Below, in pieces: positions 8,662 through 17,322 of a DNA stretch of 64,000 nucleotides. Position numbers and translations under genes: made by a program. Source of the DNA: RPQJ01 sp046347155. GTDB lineage: Bacteria > Pseudomonadota > Gammaproteobacteria > Steroidobacterales > Steroidobacteraceae. Where the stretch lies: positions 744,001 through 808,000 of the forward strand of contig JAXMGT010000001.1 in NCBI GenBank assembly GCA_046347155.1. Direction: 5' to 3'. How positions within the stretch are numbered: position 1 is the stretch's first letter; the number at the start of each line of letters is the position of its first letter. The notes beneath the pieces were generated by a model. The model saw only the letters and a program-made list of their open reading frames with translations, ran no database searches and was not told the DNA's origin.

Positions 8662-8919
8662 TCACTCCGACTGGTCCAGGCAACGTACGCCTATGCGCAT
8701 GTCGATGGACGCGAGGCTTGCGCCGGAGTAGACGACGTCATCGACCACGACCCAGCCGGTGTGCTCGCATCCGCGGCCGCCCCCCGTCCAGTCCAGCTGG
8801 TCTTTCGCGGGATTGAAGAATGGGAAACACGCGAGGTCCCCGTAAAGGCTGGGCTCCAACCGGCCCAACGAACTCATGGCCACGGAATCGCCACTCCAGA
8901 ACTCGGCGCCATGCCTCAC
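8662..8919 (-). CDS. Small hypothetical protein or gene remnant
   Basis: An 85-codon frame whose GTG start overlaps the stop of the DUF2855 gene in a GTGA tetrad, the same coupling seen throughout this genome, which argues it is translated. An alternative ATG start lies at 8877. The product is not low-complexity. It has Trp, Cys and aromatic residues in a plausible folded pattern (SLYGDLACFPFF, GWVVVDDVVYSG, IGVRCL), no signal peptide and no membrane segment. I do not recognise it. It could be the tail of a degraded longer gene. Confidence 0.4.
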   Translation of the reverse strand: MRHGAEFWSGDSVAMSSLGRLEPSLYGDLACFPFFNPAKDQLDWTGGGRGCEHTGWVVVDDVVYSGASLASIDMRIGVRCLDQSE

Positions 8920-10022
8920 AGCGACAACACATGCCCCGATTGCGGATCCGATCGTCCGGCCAGTACCTGCTCGTAGGCCGCTCCCACCTCATTGGCGCCC
9001 CGGGCGTACTCCACCCGGAGCCACTCCGAGGCCGCCGCGGAGAAGCTCCGCCAGTGCCCGGCCAGGCGTTGTTGGAATGTCGCGCCGCCCCAGTCCTTTG
9101 CGCGCTTCGCCGCCTGCGCAGGCGCGAAGAACATCTGCGGCCGCGGCCCTGGCAGGTCCTTCGGCAAGCCGCCGCGCTGATCCCAGTGTGAAAGGCCCAC
9201 CAGGCATCTGTAGCGCAGCGCCGAGGCCAGGTGATGGTGCAGCCGGCCGAGCGTGTCGCCGTTGCCCGCGAAATCCACGCTCACGGTCGGCCGAGTCGCG
9301 TCGAGGTCGGGAATCTGGTCGTAGCGCAGCACGCGGTCGTACAGCCCGCGACCCCGCACAAACTCCAGATTGCCGGGGGAGGTGAGGCCGACGATCTCGT
9401 AGTGCCGGCTGCGACCCGCACGCTCGCCGCGCAGCAGGTGCGCCATGCCGAGCGCCGTCTTGCTCGACGCACTCGTGAGTACCACGCACGAGGCGCCGAA
9501 GAAATCGTTGTCGGCGAAGAAGTCGTCCAGCAGGAACGAAGTCGTGAACAGTGGTCGCAGCAGCATCTGCAGCTCTTCGCTGGCGAGCGGATAGAGCGCG
9601 TCCCCGGCGCAGTTCAGGTACTGGTTGTAGACGACGGCCAGCTCGCGCCGATGCTCGGTGGCATCGATGAAGCCGTGGCTCTCGACGCGGCCTGGCTGCA
9701 CCACCACGTGGGTCGACATCGGGTAGTAGCCGTAGTAGCGCTCGCCGGTCGCAACCCCCTCGCAGCGCGACGCCTGCACCTCGGCAAAGCCCCAGACGGG
9801 GATGCACCCGAGGCCGGCAGGTGCCGGAAAGAACTGCCAGTAGCGCATGGCGTCGCCCAGCGCGGCGTAGGTGACGTTGTTGGCGGTGAACGCAAACCGC
9901 TCCACGCGCAACAACACGTGGCCGGGCAGCAACGAATTCCCATCGACTTGCCAATGCCGCAGCCCCCAGCGATCCAGATGACCCTTGTCGACCAGAAAGC
10001 TCAGTGCCTCGGTGTCCGTCAT
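8916..10022 (-). CDS. DUF2855 family protein
   Basis: A 368-residue cytoplasmic protein matching DUF2855, a family related in layout to quinone oxidoreductase/medium-chain dehydrogenase folds. The N-terminal strand region (LLRVERFAFTANNVTYAALG) and the mid-protein Rossmann-like segment around CVVLTSASSKTALGMAHLL are visible. The ATG overlaps the stop of the upstream FAD-oxidase gene by ATGA, so the two are translationally coupled and probably act together. Function of the family is not established; a reductase role is inferred from the fold. Confidence 0.85.
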   Translation of the reverse strand: MTDTEALSFLVDKGHLDRWGLRHWQVDGNSLLPGHVLLRVERFAFTANNVTYAALGDAMRYWQFFPAPAGLGCIPVWGFAEVQASRCEGVATGERYYGYYPMSTHVVVQPGRVESHGFIDATEHRRELAVVYNQYLNCAGDALYPLASEELQMLLRPLFTTSFLLDDFFADNDFFGASCVVLTSASSKTALGMAHLLRGERAGRSRHYEIVGLTSPGNLEFVRGRGLYDRVLRYDQIPDLDATRPTVSVDFAGNGDTLGRLHHHLASALRYRCLVGLSHWDQRGGLPKDLPGPRPQMFFAPAQAAKRAKDWGGATFQQRLAGHWRSFSAAASEWLRVEYARGANEVGAAYEQVLAGRSDPQSGHVLSL

Positions 10023-11737
10023 GTGCGCACTCCTGCGTTGCCTTGCCGGTTTGCCCCATCGGCCAGCACCCCGGTCCGGCCGATCGGCCGCTCTGTCGTG
10101 TCCACCAGTACGCCGGGATTCATGATCCCACGCGGGTCCGTGACCTGCTTCGCTGCGGACAGCATCCGCCGGAACAGTGGATCCACCTCGCGCTCGTAGC
10201 CGTCACGATGGTCACGGCCCACCGCGTGGTGGTGCGTGATCGTCCCGCCGTGCGCGACGACGGCAGCGTTCGCGGCGAGTTTGATCTCGCGCCAGGCCGT
10301 GAGCGCGCTCGCGACGTTCCCATCGGCCGCGCGCGTTGCGAGCGTGAAGTACGGTGCGGGCCCGTCCGGGTACAGGTGCGTGAACCGGCACGAGAGTCGT
10401 GCGGGCTGCCCGGTGACGCGCTGCATCGCCGCCGCGACGTCGGCCTTGACGCCGGCGTAGAAGGCCTCGAAGCGATCCCACGTCACCGCGGTCTCGAAGG
10501 TGTCCATGATCACGCCGAGGCCGACCGCCGGATCGCGCCAGTAGGGCATGCGCAGGAACGCATCGCGCCAGGCCCCGGCGGCGCCGCTGCGGTGCTCGGT
10601 GCTGCCCTCGGCCGCCATCGAGCGGGCGACCGCCGCGGCGTCGTGTCGCCCGCCGTGGTCGCCGGTCAGTTGCAGCGCGCGCTCCATCCACGGCTGCAGT
10701 GGGTGGTCGTCGGATTCGAACGCGAGCACCAGGATCGCGGCCTGTCCGTTGCCGACGCCGGAGAACACCGTCTCGAGCGGATCGAGCAGCCGACAGTTGC
10801 TCGGGTGCAGCCCGGACTGCGAGAGCGCTCGCGTGCATCGGACGGCCGCGAGGTAGTCGTCGAACTGCACCGACGCCGACGCACGGAACCGCGGCGGGGT
10901 CTGCACGCGGACCCACGCCTCGGTGATCACGCCGAGCGTTCCCTCGGAACCGATCACGAGCCGGTCGGGCGCCGGGCCGGCGCCGGAGCCGGGCAGCCGG
11001 CGCGTCTGCAGCGTGCCCGCGGGGGTCACGAGGCGCACGCATTCGACGAAGTCGTCGATGTGTGTGTGCAGCGTTGCGTAGTGCCCGCCGGCGCGCGTCG
11101 CGATCCAGCCACCGAGGCTCGAGAACTCGAAGCTCTGCGGGAAGTGCCTGAGCGTCAATCCGTGGGGCTTCAGTTGCGCCGCGAGTTCGGGCCCGAGCGC
11201 GCCGCCCTGGATCCGGGCCGCGCGACTCACCGGGTCGACGTCGAGCACGCGCTGCAGGCGCTCGAGGTCGAGCGACACCGTGCCTGCGTAGCCGTCGCCC
11301 ACCGCGGGCTCGACGCCGCCGCACACGCTGCTGCCGCCCCCGTAGGGAACCACGGCGACGTTCGCCGACTGCGCCCAGTCGAGCACGTCGACGACGCCCT
11401 GCTCATCCTCGGGGTAGGCGACCCAGTCCGGCGTCGCGGGCGGGCGCCGCATCCACATCCGTGCCAGGTCGGCGTAGCCCTTGCCGCCGCTGTGGTTCAG
11501 CCGGTCGAGCGGTGTCGCCGAGCATCGGGCTGCCAGTGAGGCCGGTGGCTGTATCCGCGGCGCGGGCAACGCGAAGTCCTCGACCCGCGGAGCGGGACGG
11601 TCGTCCCACGCAGCACCGACGCTCGCAACCATCGCTCGGACGATCGCCTGCTCGCGCGCGTCGAGCGTCGAGTCGGCGCGGCCCCAGCCCCAGAAGCGGC
11701 GTGCGGGCCGTCGGGAGAGGGTGGCGTCGGTGTCCAT
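10019..11737 (-). CDS. FAD-binding oxidase, alkyl-DHAP-synthase-like
   Basis: A 572-residue PCMH-type flavoprotein. From the ATG at 11737 the N-terminal region leads into the FAD-binding domain, with the pyrophosphate loop PYGGGSSVCGG and the second FAD motif GSEGTLGVITEAW. The C-terminal cap carries a His-rich motif (ITHHHAVG) resembling the active-site histidines of alkyldihydroxyacetonephosphate synthase. An upstream in-frame start would add 40 residues of Arg-rich sequence, so it was not used. It is coupled to the DUF2855 gene. Ether-lipid synthesis is one possibility; lactate/glycolate-type oxidation is another. Confidence 0.85.
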   Translation of the reverse strand: MDTDATLSRRPARRFWGWGRADSTLDAREQAIVRAMVASVGAAWDDRPAPRVEDFALPAPRIQPPASLAARCSATPLDRLNHSGGKGYADLARMWMRRPPATPDWVAYPEDEQGVVDVLDWAQSANVAVVPYGGGSSVCGGVEPAVGDGYAGTVSLDLERLQRVLDVDPVSRAARIQGGALGPELAAQLKPHGLTLRHFPQSFEFSSLGGWIATRAGGHYATLHTHIDDFVECVRLVTPAGTLQTRRLPGSGAGPAPDRLVIGSEGTLGVITEAWVRVQTPPRFRASASVQFDDYLAAVRCTRALSQSGLHPSNCRLLDPLETVFSGVGNGQAAILVLAFESDDHPLQPWMERALQLTGDHGGRHDAAAVARSMAAEGSTEHRSGAAGAWRDAFLRMPYWRDPAVGLGVIMDTFETAVTWDRFEAFYAGVKADVAAAMQRVTGQPARLSCRFTHLYPDGPAPYFTLATRAADGNVASALTAWREIKLAANAAVVAHGGTITHHHAVGRDHRDGYEREVDPLFRRMLSAAKQVTDPRGIMNPGVLVDTTERPIGRTGVLADGANRQGNAGVRT

Positions 11738-11952
11738 CGTGATATCCAGTGCATCCGGGTGACGCAATCGTACCCGTCGGGCCCGGCATGCGTCGCCGTC
11801 GGCGACCAGGATCAACCCTCGGCCATGGATGGAAAGCCGGCGCCGCGATATGGCCACCGGTGGTCAACGGGCTCAGGTCGCCGACGCCACGGCTGACCGC
11901 CGGGACCGCGGGCGCTCCGTGCACCCGCGATCCCGGCAGCCTCGACGATCGC

Positions 11953-12222
11953 TTACCAGCGACGCGCCGACGAATTCGTCTTCGCCTGCGCCTCGTTCAC
12001 CTTGAGCGCGCGGCCGTCCATCTGGTGGCCGTTCAGGCTCTGGATCGCGCGGGCCGCCTCGGCGTTCGCGGTCATCTCGACGAAGCCGAAGCCGCGCGGC
12101 TGGCCGGTGTCACGGTCATTGATCAGGGCCACCGAATCGACGGTGCCGTGGGCTGCGAACAGCGCGCGGACCGCGTCTTCCTGGGCCGAAAAGGGCAGGT
12201 TGCCGACGTAAATCTTGGTCAT
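11953..12222 (-). CDS. RRM-type RNA-binding protein
   Basis: An 89-residue single RRM. RNP2 is IYVGNL (residues 4-9), RNP1 is RGFGFVEM (about 43-50), followed by the usual second helix and a short basic tail. GAGGAA is 8 bases before the ATG. Small RRM proteins of this type in Proteobacteria and cyanobacteria are often cold-induced and bind single-stranded RNA. It is divergent from infA across 275 bp, so the two translation- or RNA-related genes may share a regulatory region. Confidence 0.93.
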   Translation of the reverse strand: MTKIYVGNLPFSAQEDAVRALFAAHGTVDSVALINDRDTGQPRGFGFVEMTANAEAARAIQSLNGHQMDGRALKVNEAQAKTNSSARRW

Positions 12223-12497
12223 GGTTTCATTCCTCAGTCGTGGATGGCACAGCGCGGCGCCTCGGCAAATGCCGGACGCGCACGAGCGGGTGGCCGGATG
12301 GCCACCTGGATCAGAAACGCTTCGGCTTAACGCGCTGGGCCTGAGGAGTTGCGCAAGGAGTGCGCGGGGCCCGGAACAGAAAGTAGAAGTGAGACTACCT
12401 GCCCGACACCATACGCGAATCTCGGGATGCCGTGTGCACTATTTCCCGGCCGTGCTCCGGATTGCTGTATGGTGCGAGCCCGTTCAGGAGCACCGCA

Positions 12498-12770
12498 GTG
12501 GCCAAAGAAGAGCTGATCGACGTCGAAGGCATGGTCGCGCAGGTGCTGCCCGACACCCGGTTCCTCGTGACGCTGACGAACGGCGTCGAGGTCACGGCCT
12601 ACCTCTCGGGCAAGATGCGCAAGCACCGGATCCGGATCCTCGCCGGCGACAAGGTGACGCTCGAAATGTCCCCTTACGACCTGACGAAGGGCCGAATCAA
12701 CTTCCGCCACAAGGACGAGCGCGCGGCGCCGGCACCGGGCGGGCGGCAGAATTTCTTCCGTCGACGCTGA
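12498..12770 (+). CDS. infA: Translation initiation factor IF-1
   Basis: A 90-residue IF-1. The start is GTG at 12498 with AGGAG 7 bases upstream; reading begins MAKEELIDVEGMV, the standard IF-1 opening. The S1/OB fold is complete (TNGVEVTAYLSGKMRKH, then ILAGDKVTLEMSPYDL and KGRINFRHK). A basic tail of about 20 residues follows the core, longer than the 72-residue E. coli protein and typical of the basic-tailed IF-1 copies found in some Proteobacteria. Its isolated location away from ribosomal genes suggests it may be a second copy. Confidence 0.93.
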   Translation: MAKEELIDVEGMVAQVLPDTRFLVTLTNGVEVTAYLSGKMRKHRIRILAGDKVTLEMSPYDLTKGRINFRHKDERAAPAPGGRQNFFRRR

Positions 12771-12825
12771 GGCGTCGCGGTCGGCCGGCGCACGTCGCCG
12801 AACGGGGTCTCAGTCGTCGCCCGGG

Positions 12826-13659
12826 TCATTTCCGCGGCCCGGTGCACTCCGTGAGCATCTGGTCCAGCGGCATCGGGTTGCGGTCCCACGGCTTGAGTCC
12901 GTCGAGCAGGTACATCATGTCGGCCTTGATCCGCGTGAGTGCGTACCAGTTCGCCGTCGCGACCGCCGCTTCGTTTCGCGCGAGGCCGAGCAGTTCCACG
13001 CGCCGGGCGCGCAGCGCCGCGATCGTCGCGTTCAGGTCGGCGTCGTCCACGAATGCCGGTGCGGTCGAGCCGCGCGCGTACTTCGCGAGCGGACTGTCCT
13101 TCTGCTGCAGCTGCGCCGGCAGCAGTTCGTTGATGACCACCCGATAATCGCCCTCGATCTGGTCCACCTGCGCGAACAGCAGGTTCGGGCCTTCGTAGAC
13201 GGCCGACAGCTGCAGGTCGGGCTTCAGCTTGCGCACCAGCCGGACGTCACCGGAGTTCTGCAGCGCCTGGTACTGGTTGTCCACGAGCCAGGGTCGCGCC
13301 TGCGCCGTGCTCACCGAAAAGGCCTGCAGCAGCGCCGCGGGATCCGGGACCGCCGCCGACGGGTCGTTCAGGAAGTCGAGCACCGTCTGCAGGCTGGCCT
13401 GCCGTTCGGTGGTCGCGAGCGCGAGGACCCGTTGCACGGTGCACAGGTTCTGGCGCACTTCATCGGTCACGTCGGCGAGGTGCTCGTTCGCGACCTCGAG
13501 TTCCTGGCGACCATTGCGCCACTGGTCGACGCCGAGCGCGACCAGGATGCCGGCGACGACGATCAGGAACTCGATGAAGAAGTGCCTCACCGTCGGTGCG
13601 CCCGGCAGGCGAACGCGAAGCATCCCGCGCTGGCGCAAGGGCGCATGCACGCGCTTCAC
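12826..13659 (-). CDS. Membrane-anchored protein, DUF6090-like (operon gene 3)
   Basis: A 277-residue protein started at GTG 13659, which overlaps the previous stop (GTGA) and has AGGAGGG 5 bases upstream. A long open extension upstream is antisense-type sequence and was rejected. A short basic N-terminus precedes one membrane helix at about 25-45 (FFIEFLIVVAGILVALG, then DQW), the hallmark order of DUF6090-like proteins. The rest is mainly helical and probably periplasmic. It is the last gene of a three-gene operon whose first gene has the same anchor-plus-helical plan. No catalytic motif is visible. Confidence 0.75.
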   Translation of the reverse strand: MKRVHAPLRQRGMLRVRLPGAPTVRHFFIEFLIVVAGILVALGVDQWRNGRQELEVANEHLADVTDEVRQNLCTVQRVLALATTERQASLQTVLDFLNDPSAAVPDPAALLQAFSVSTAQARPWLVDNQYQALQNSGDVRLVRKLKPDLQLSAVYEGPNLLFAQVDQIEGDYRVVINELLPAQLQQKDSPLAKYARGSTAPAFVDDADLNATIAALRARRVELLGLARNEAAVATANWYALTRIKADMMYLLDGLKPWDRNPMPLDQMLTECTGPRK

Positions 13660-14063
13660 CGCGACCCTCCTTCGCCGTCGGCGCTGCGCGGGTCCGCCGG
13701 CGCGATCTTCGTCGCGGCCCAGCGACGCAGCTCGCGCACCTTGTCCGGTCCGGTGCGTGGGTTGCGCACCAGCGCCTCGATGCCGCGCATCAGCGCATCC
13801 ACGTCGGCCGGCGATCCCTCGGGGGCCGAGTCCGGCACGCCCCACAGGTTGATCCGGGCCTCGCAGTGCTCGCCGAAGCGGAGCACCGCGTGGAACCACC
13901 GCGGCCGTCGCCAGTTGCCGAGCACCAGGTCGAGCCCGGCCGCGCCCAGCGAGACGGGGATCAGCGTCAGGTCGAGCAGGGCCTCGAGGCCGCACTTGAT
14001 CTGGAACACGATGACGTCGCGGACGAGCCGCAGTCGCGACGCCGGGCGTTGTACTTTACTCAT
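13656..14063 (-). CDS. Small protein with hydrophobic N-terminal helix (operon gene 2)
   Basis: A 135-residue protein placed between two membrane-anchored genes and overlapping both (8 bp with the gene before, 4 bp with the gene after). A hydrophobic stretch around 25-48 (ALLDLTLIPVSLGAAGLDLVLG) could be a membrane helix. The C-terminal half is charged, with RGIEALVRNPR and a final acidic-basic tail. I do not recognise a family. Tight coupling argues that it forms a complex with the two flanking products. Confidence 0.7.
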   Translation of the reverse strand: MSKVQRPASRLRLVRDVIVFQIKCGLEALLDLTLIPVSLGAAGLDLVLGNWRRPRWFHAVLRFGEHCEARINLWGVPDSAPEGSPADVDALMRGIEALVRNPRTGPDKVRELRRWAATKIAPADPRSADGEGGSR

Positions 14064-14841
14064 GCGCGTCTCCGGCGTTCATCGGCAGCAGCGTGACCGG
14101 CTGCACGGCGACGACGCAGTCGCCGAAGAGTTGCCGGTCGCGCTCGATCTTGTCCTTGTAGTCGGCCAGGTCGGCGGGGGAGAGCCTCACGCCGCGCTCG
14201 CGCGCCAACCGCGCGAGCGATTGCGCCCGCAGGACCGTCACCTGGTTTTCCGCCCCGAGCCACGCCAGATCCTGCCGGAATCCGTCACGTGCGGCGTCCC
14301 CCAGCGGCCCGTCGATGCCGAGCACCGACAGCCGAGCCCCGGGATTGTCGCCGGAGTTCCAGACGTCGTTCAGCCAGGTGAGCTGGCGTTCCACCTGTTC
14401 GTAGTAGCGCCGGTCCGCAGGCGCGAGTGCCGCCATCGTTCCGTTCCGTCGCGCGGTGTCGAAGACCTCGAGCGGCAGCACGTCGGAGTCCGCCACGTAG
14501 ACGTAGCGGAAATGGCCCGCCGCCATGCGCTCCGGCAGGCCGGGCAACGGCATCCCAGTCCATCGCCCGTCGCTCGAGCGCAAGGCGTCGTCGAGCGCGC
14601 CGATCCGCTGGATCGCGCAGGCACTCGACGACACCCGTGCGGCCGTCTGCACCAGCGCGCGGCCGATCAGGTCGTCCATCTGTTCGACGGTGTCGCGATG
14701 GACCTGGTCTTCCTGGCGGGACTCGAACCAGGCCTGGGCCCACAGCGCGAGCAGCACGCCGACGACGACGGTGACGAGCTCCGCGCCCCAGTGACGGATG
14801 CGGTGCAGCGATTCTTGTCCCAGGCCAAACCGTCCAGGCAT
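14056..14841 (-). CDS. Membrane-anchored helical protein (operon gene 1)
   Basis: A 261-residue protein with one N-terminal membrane helix (WGAELVTVVVGVLLALWAQAW, about 18-38) and a helical extracytoplasmic part. The anchor sequence and the following Glu/Gln-rich helix resemble those of the third operon gene, suggesting paralogy. GGAG lies 10 bases upstream of the ATG. No enzymatic motif or known domain is visible beyond the DUF6090-like anchor. It leads a minus-strand operon of three overlapping genes. Confidence 0.75.
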   Translation of the reverse strand: MPGRFGLGQESLHRIRHWGAELVTVVVGVLLALWAQAWFESRQEDQVHRDTVEQMDDLIGRALVQTAARVSSSACAIQRIGALDDALRSSDGRWTGMPLPGLPERMAAGHFRYVYVADSDVLPLEVFDTARRNGTMAALAPADRRYYEQVERQLTWLNDVWNSGDNPGARLSVLGIDGPLGDAARDGFRQDLAWLGAENQVTVLRAQSLARLARERGVRLSPADLADYKDKIERDRQLFGDCVVAVQPVTLLPMNAGDAHE

Positions 14842-14985
14842 GTGGCTGCAAACTCCCCCGGTGACCGGCCGCTACGATACGTGAACCGACACCCGCACAG
14901 GAACCGAGCTGCAGGTCCGGGCGGCCGGGGCCGGGCCGCGGCGTGGTGTTCCGGGCCGGCCTTTGCCACTGCGGCGGCAGATTGG

Positions 14986-16188
14986 TCAGGGCCCGCCCGG
15001 CTTCGCCGGTGTGGCCGAGCGTCGCCGCCATCGGGCGAGCAGCCCGAGCGCGACCGTCGCGAGTGCGCCCGCCGGCCACGGGTACTCGATCACGAGCACC
15101 AGCGGCGTGATGAGCGTCCGGACGACGAAGCGCATTGCATCGTGCCGGGCGATGAAGGCCGCGATCGGCGGCGAGTGGCGGTAGTAGAAGCGTATGAACG
15201 CGCGCCCGAGCTCGCTGCGCCGCAGGTAGCGGTCCCGGAACTCGCGCAGCGCCACGACGTGCGGCTCGAGCGACGAACCGTAGGCCGCCGTCGCGATGAA
15301 GCAGCCGCCGACGCCGATGTAGGAGTCCCCGTTGCCGTAGTAGCAGGACGGCGTCCGGGGCACGGTCGTGTTGTCGTGCCGGACGTTGTTGTCCGTGTCG
15401 TAGTCCGTGTCGTCGCTCGACACGGCGAAGTCGACGTCGACGTTCTTCTTCTCGCTGAAGTCGATCGGGTCCGACTTGGCCGTGAACGTCCGCGATTCGC
15501 CGGCCCCCAGCGTCGCGATCGTGCAGCGGTAGTCGGTGCAGGCGTCGGCGCGAAACGTGAAGTGGGGGAGCAGGTGCGGGGTCTGCGACATGTCGACGAA
15601 GACGTTCGCCGCTTCGTCGGGCCCGTAATTCGTGACCGTGACGTCGTAGTCGAGCGTGTACCAGGAGTCGCAGCCGCTGGTGTTCCAGGTCGAACGCACG
15701 ACGGCGAGATCCACGCAGCGATACGCCGCGCTGCCTTTCACGGCGGCCAGCGCCCGATCGTTCGCGGCGTTCGTGTCGGCCGCCAGGCGGCTCTGTGCCA
15801 CGTTGACGTTGCACGCCGGCACCGGCGACGCCGCCACGACGGCGGGAATCACCAGCGTGGCGCTGGCGCCGACGGGCAGCTCGCCGACCGACCAGACGCC
15901 GGCCACCGGGTCGTACGTGCCGGTGCTCGGGAAGGCCGCCATGCCGGCGGGGATGACCAGTGCCGGCGGCAGCTGGTCCGTGACCTGCAGGCCGGTCGCC
16001 GCGCTCGTGCCGACGTTCGTGGCGGTGACGGTGAACTCGACGGGCTGCCAGGGCGTGGGCACCACTGTGTCGACGCTCATCTGCAGCGCGATGTCGGGCG
16101 CCGCAACGATCAGTCGGGGCACCAGGCCCAACGACGCGGCGAGGACCGGCAGCAGCGCTCGGTGTTGCCTGCGTATGAGGGTATTCAT
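14986..16188 (-). CDS. DUF11-type surface protein with CFI-box C-terminus
   Basis: A 400-residue exported protein. A signal peptide (about 1-29) is followed by two DUF11-like beta-sandwich repeats, shown by VTATNVGTSAATGLQVTD and VTVTNYGPDEAANVFVD. An Asp/Asn-rich strand region then precedes the CFI-box motif CFIATAAYGSS (about residue 293) and its Arg-rich helix, and a hydrophobic C-terminal segment near 360-385 ends with a basic tail. CFI-box proteins are surface-associated; the box may be a sorting or processing signal, which is not established. It starts divergently from the aspartyl protease gene. Confidence 0.83.
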   Translation of the reverse strand: MNTLIRRQHRALLPVLAASLGLVPRLIVAAPDIALQMSVDTVVPTPWQPVEFTVTATNVGTSAATGLQVTDQLPPALVIPAGMAAFPSTGTYDPVAGVWSVGELPVGASATLVIPAVVAASPVPACNVNVAQSRLAADTNAANDRALAAVKGSAAYRCVDLAVVRSTWNTSGCDSWYTLDYDVTVTNYGPDEAANVFVDMSQTPHLLPHFTFRADACTDYRCTIATLGAGESRTFTAKSDPIDFSEKKNVDVDFAVSSDDTDYDTDNNVRHDNTTVPRTPSCYYGNGDSYIGVGGCFIATAAYGSSLEPHVVALREFRDRYLRRSELGRAFIRFYYRHSPPIAAFIARHDAMRFVVRTLITPLVLVIEYPWPAGALATVALGLLARWRRRSATPAKPGGP

Positions 16189-16371
16189 GCCATCCCCTCC
16201 GCTCCGGATCCCGTCCCGCCCGAGGCCCGGTGCGCGCGGCCAGGCGTGCCGACGGCTGTATCGACGCTAGCAGAGTTCCGCGGTTGCCGAAGTAGTGGAT
16301 AGTTCGGTGCGCCGCCGGTGCGACGCCGCCACCCGCGGGTGTCCATCGCACCCCGTGTACCATGGTTCCCG

Positions 16372-17322
16372 GTGACTGAGTCGCCCAGGCACGGACGGGA
16401 ACGGACATCGATCGCACTCGCGGCGGTCATGGCACTCGGCGGGCCGGTGACGGCCGCTTCCCAGTCGTTGCCCGCGATCGAGGAGATCGTGGTTGCCACC
16501 CCGGAACCACGCTATGTCGCGCCGACGACGCGGGACCGCATCGGCCGCATCTGGGCGCCCGTGCTCATCAATGGCCGCGGTCCGTATCGCCTCGTGCTCG
16601 ACACCGGGGCTACCCAACCCGCCGTCACGCAGCGCGTGGTCGACGAGCTCGGCCTGCCCGTGCGCTCGGTCAAGGTGAAGCTGCTGGGCGCTACGGGATC
16701 GGCCGTGGTCTCGGCCGTCGACGTCGATACGCTCGAGTTCGGCGATCTGCAGGTCGAACGCCTCCGGCTGCCGATCGTCCCGGATGCATTCGGCGGCGCC
16801 GACGGCGTGCTCGGCGGCGACGCGCTCAAGGACAAGCGGATCGTGATCGAGTTCCAGGACGACCGGATTACGATCGTCCGGTCGAAGCACAAGCCGGCGC
16901 CGTCCGGTTACTCCGTCGTGCCGTTCAGCCTCGACGCCAGGGGCGGCCTGCGGATCCGCGCGAAGGTCGGCCCGGTCGATGTCACGGCATTGATCGACAC
17001 GGGAGCGCAGAACACCGTCGGCAATCTCGCGCTCCGGCAGGCGCTGATCGGGCAGCGCAACCACCCCGACGATGGGGAGACCGCCGTCGTCGGCGTGACC
17101 GAGCACGTGCAGCAGGCCGCCCGGGTCCGGGTGCCGGACATCGTGGTCGGGCGCGTGGTGGTCCACAACGCGGAGATCATGTTCAGTGACCTGCGGATCT
17201 TCGAGCACTGGGGCCTGCAGTCGAAGCCGGCACTGCTGATCGGCATGGACGTGCTCGGCCAGCTCGACACGCTGGTCGTCGACTACGGTCGACGGGAACT
17301 GCAGGTCAGGATGCGTCCCTGA
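16372..17322 (+). CDS. Exported retropepsin-like aspartyl protease
   Basis: About 316 residues from GTG 16372, chosen because it gives a proper signal peptide (TSIALAAVMALGGPVTAAS); a GTG at 16318 and one at 16339 are alternatives. Two homologous clan-AA protease domains follow, each with the catalytic turn: DTGAT (LVLDTGATQ) and DTGAQ (LIDTGAQN). A second conserved strand, GVLGGD, and a GMDVLG near the end complete the two-lobed layout. Periplasmic location is predicted. Substrate unknown. It converges with a small membrane-protein gene, overlapping it by 17 bp. Confidence 0.87.
   Translation: MTESPRHGRERTSIALAAVMALGGPVTAASQSLPAIEEIVVATPEPRYVAPTTRDRIGRIWAPVLINGRGPYRLVLDTGATQPAVTQRVVDELGLPVRSVKVKLLGATGSAVVSAVDVDTLEFGDLQVERLRLPIVPDAFGGADGVLGGDALKDKRIVIEFQDDRITIVRSKHKPAPSGYSVVPFSLDARGGLRIRAKVGPVDVTALIDTGAQNTVGNLALRQALIGQRNHPDDGETAVVGVTEHVQQAARVRVPDIVVGRVVVHNAEIMFSDLRIFEHWGLQSKPALLIGMDVLGQLDTLVVDYGRRELQVRMRP

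Noticed and set aside
13432..16302. Plus-strand open frame of about 950 codons
   Set aside because: Antisense to the membrane-anchored operon and the CFI-box gene, both with clear signals and start sites.
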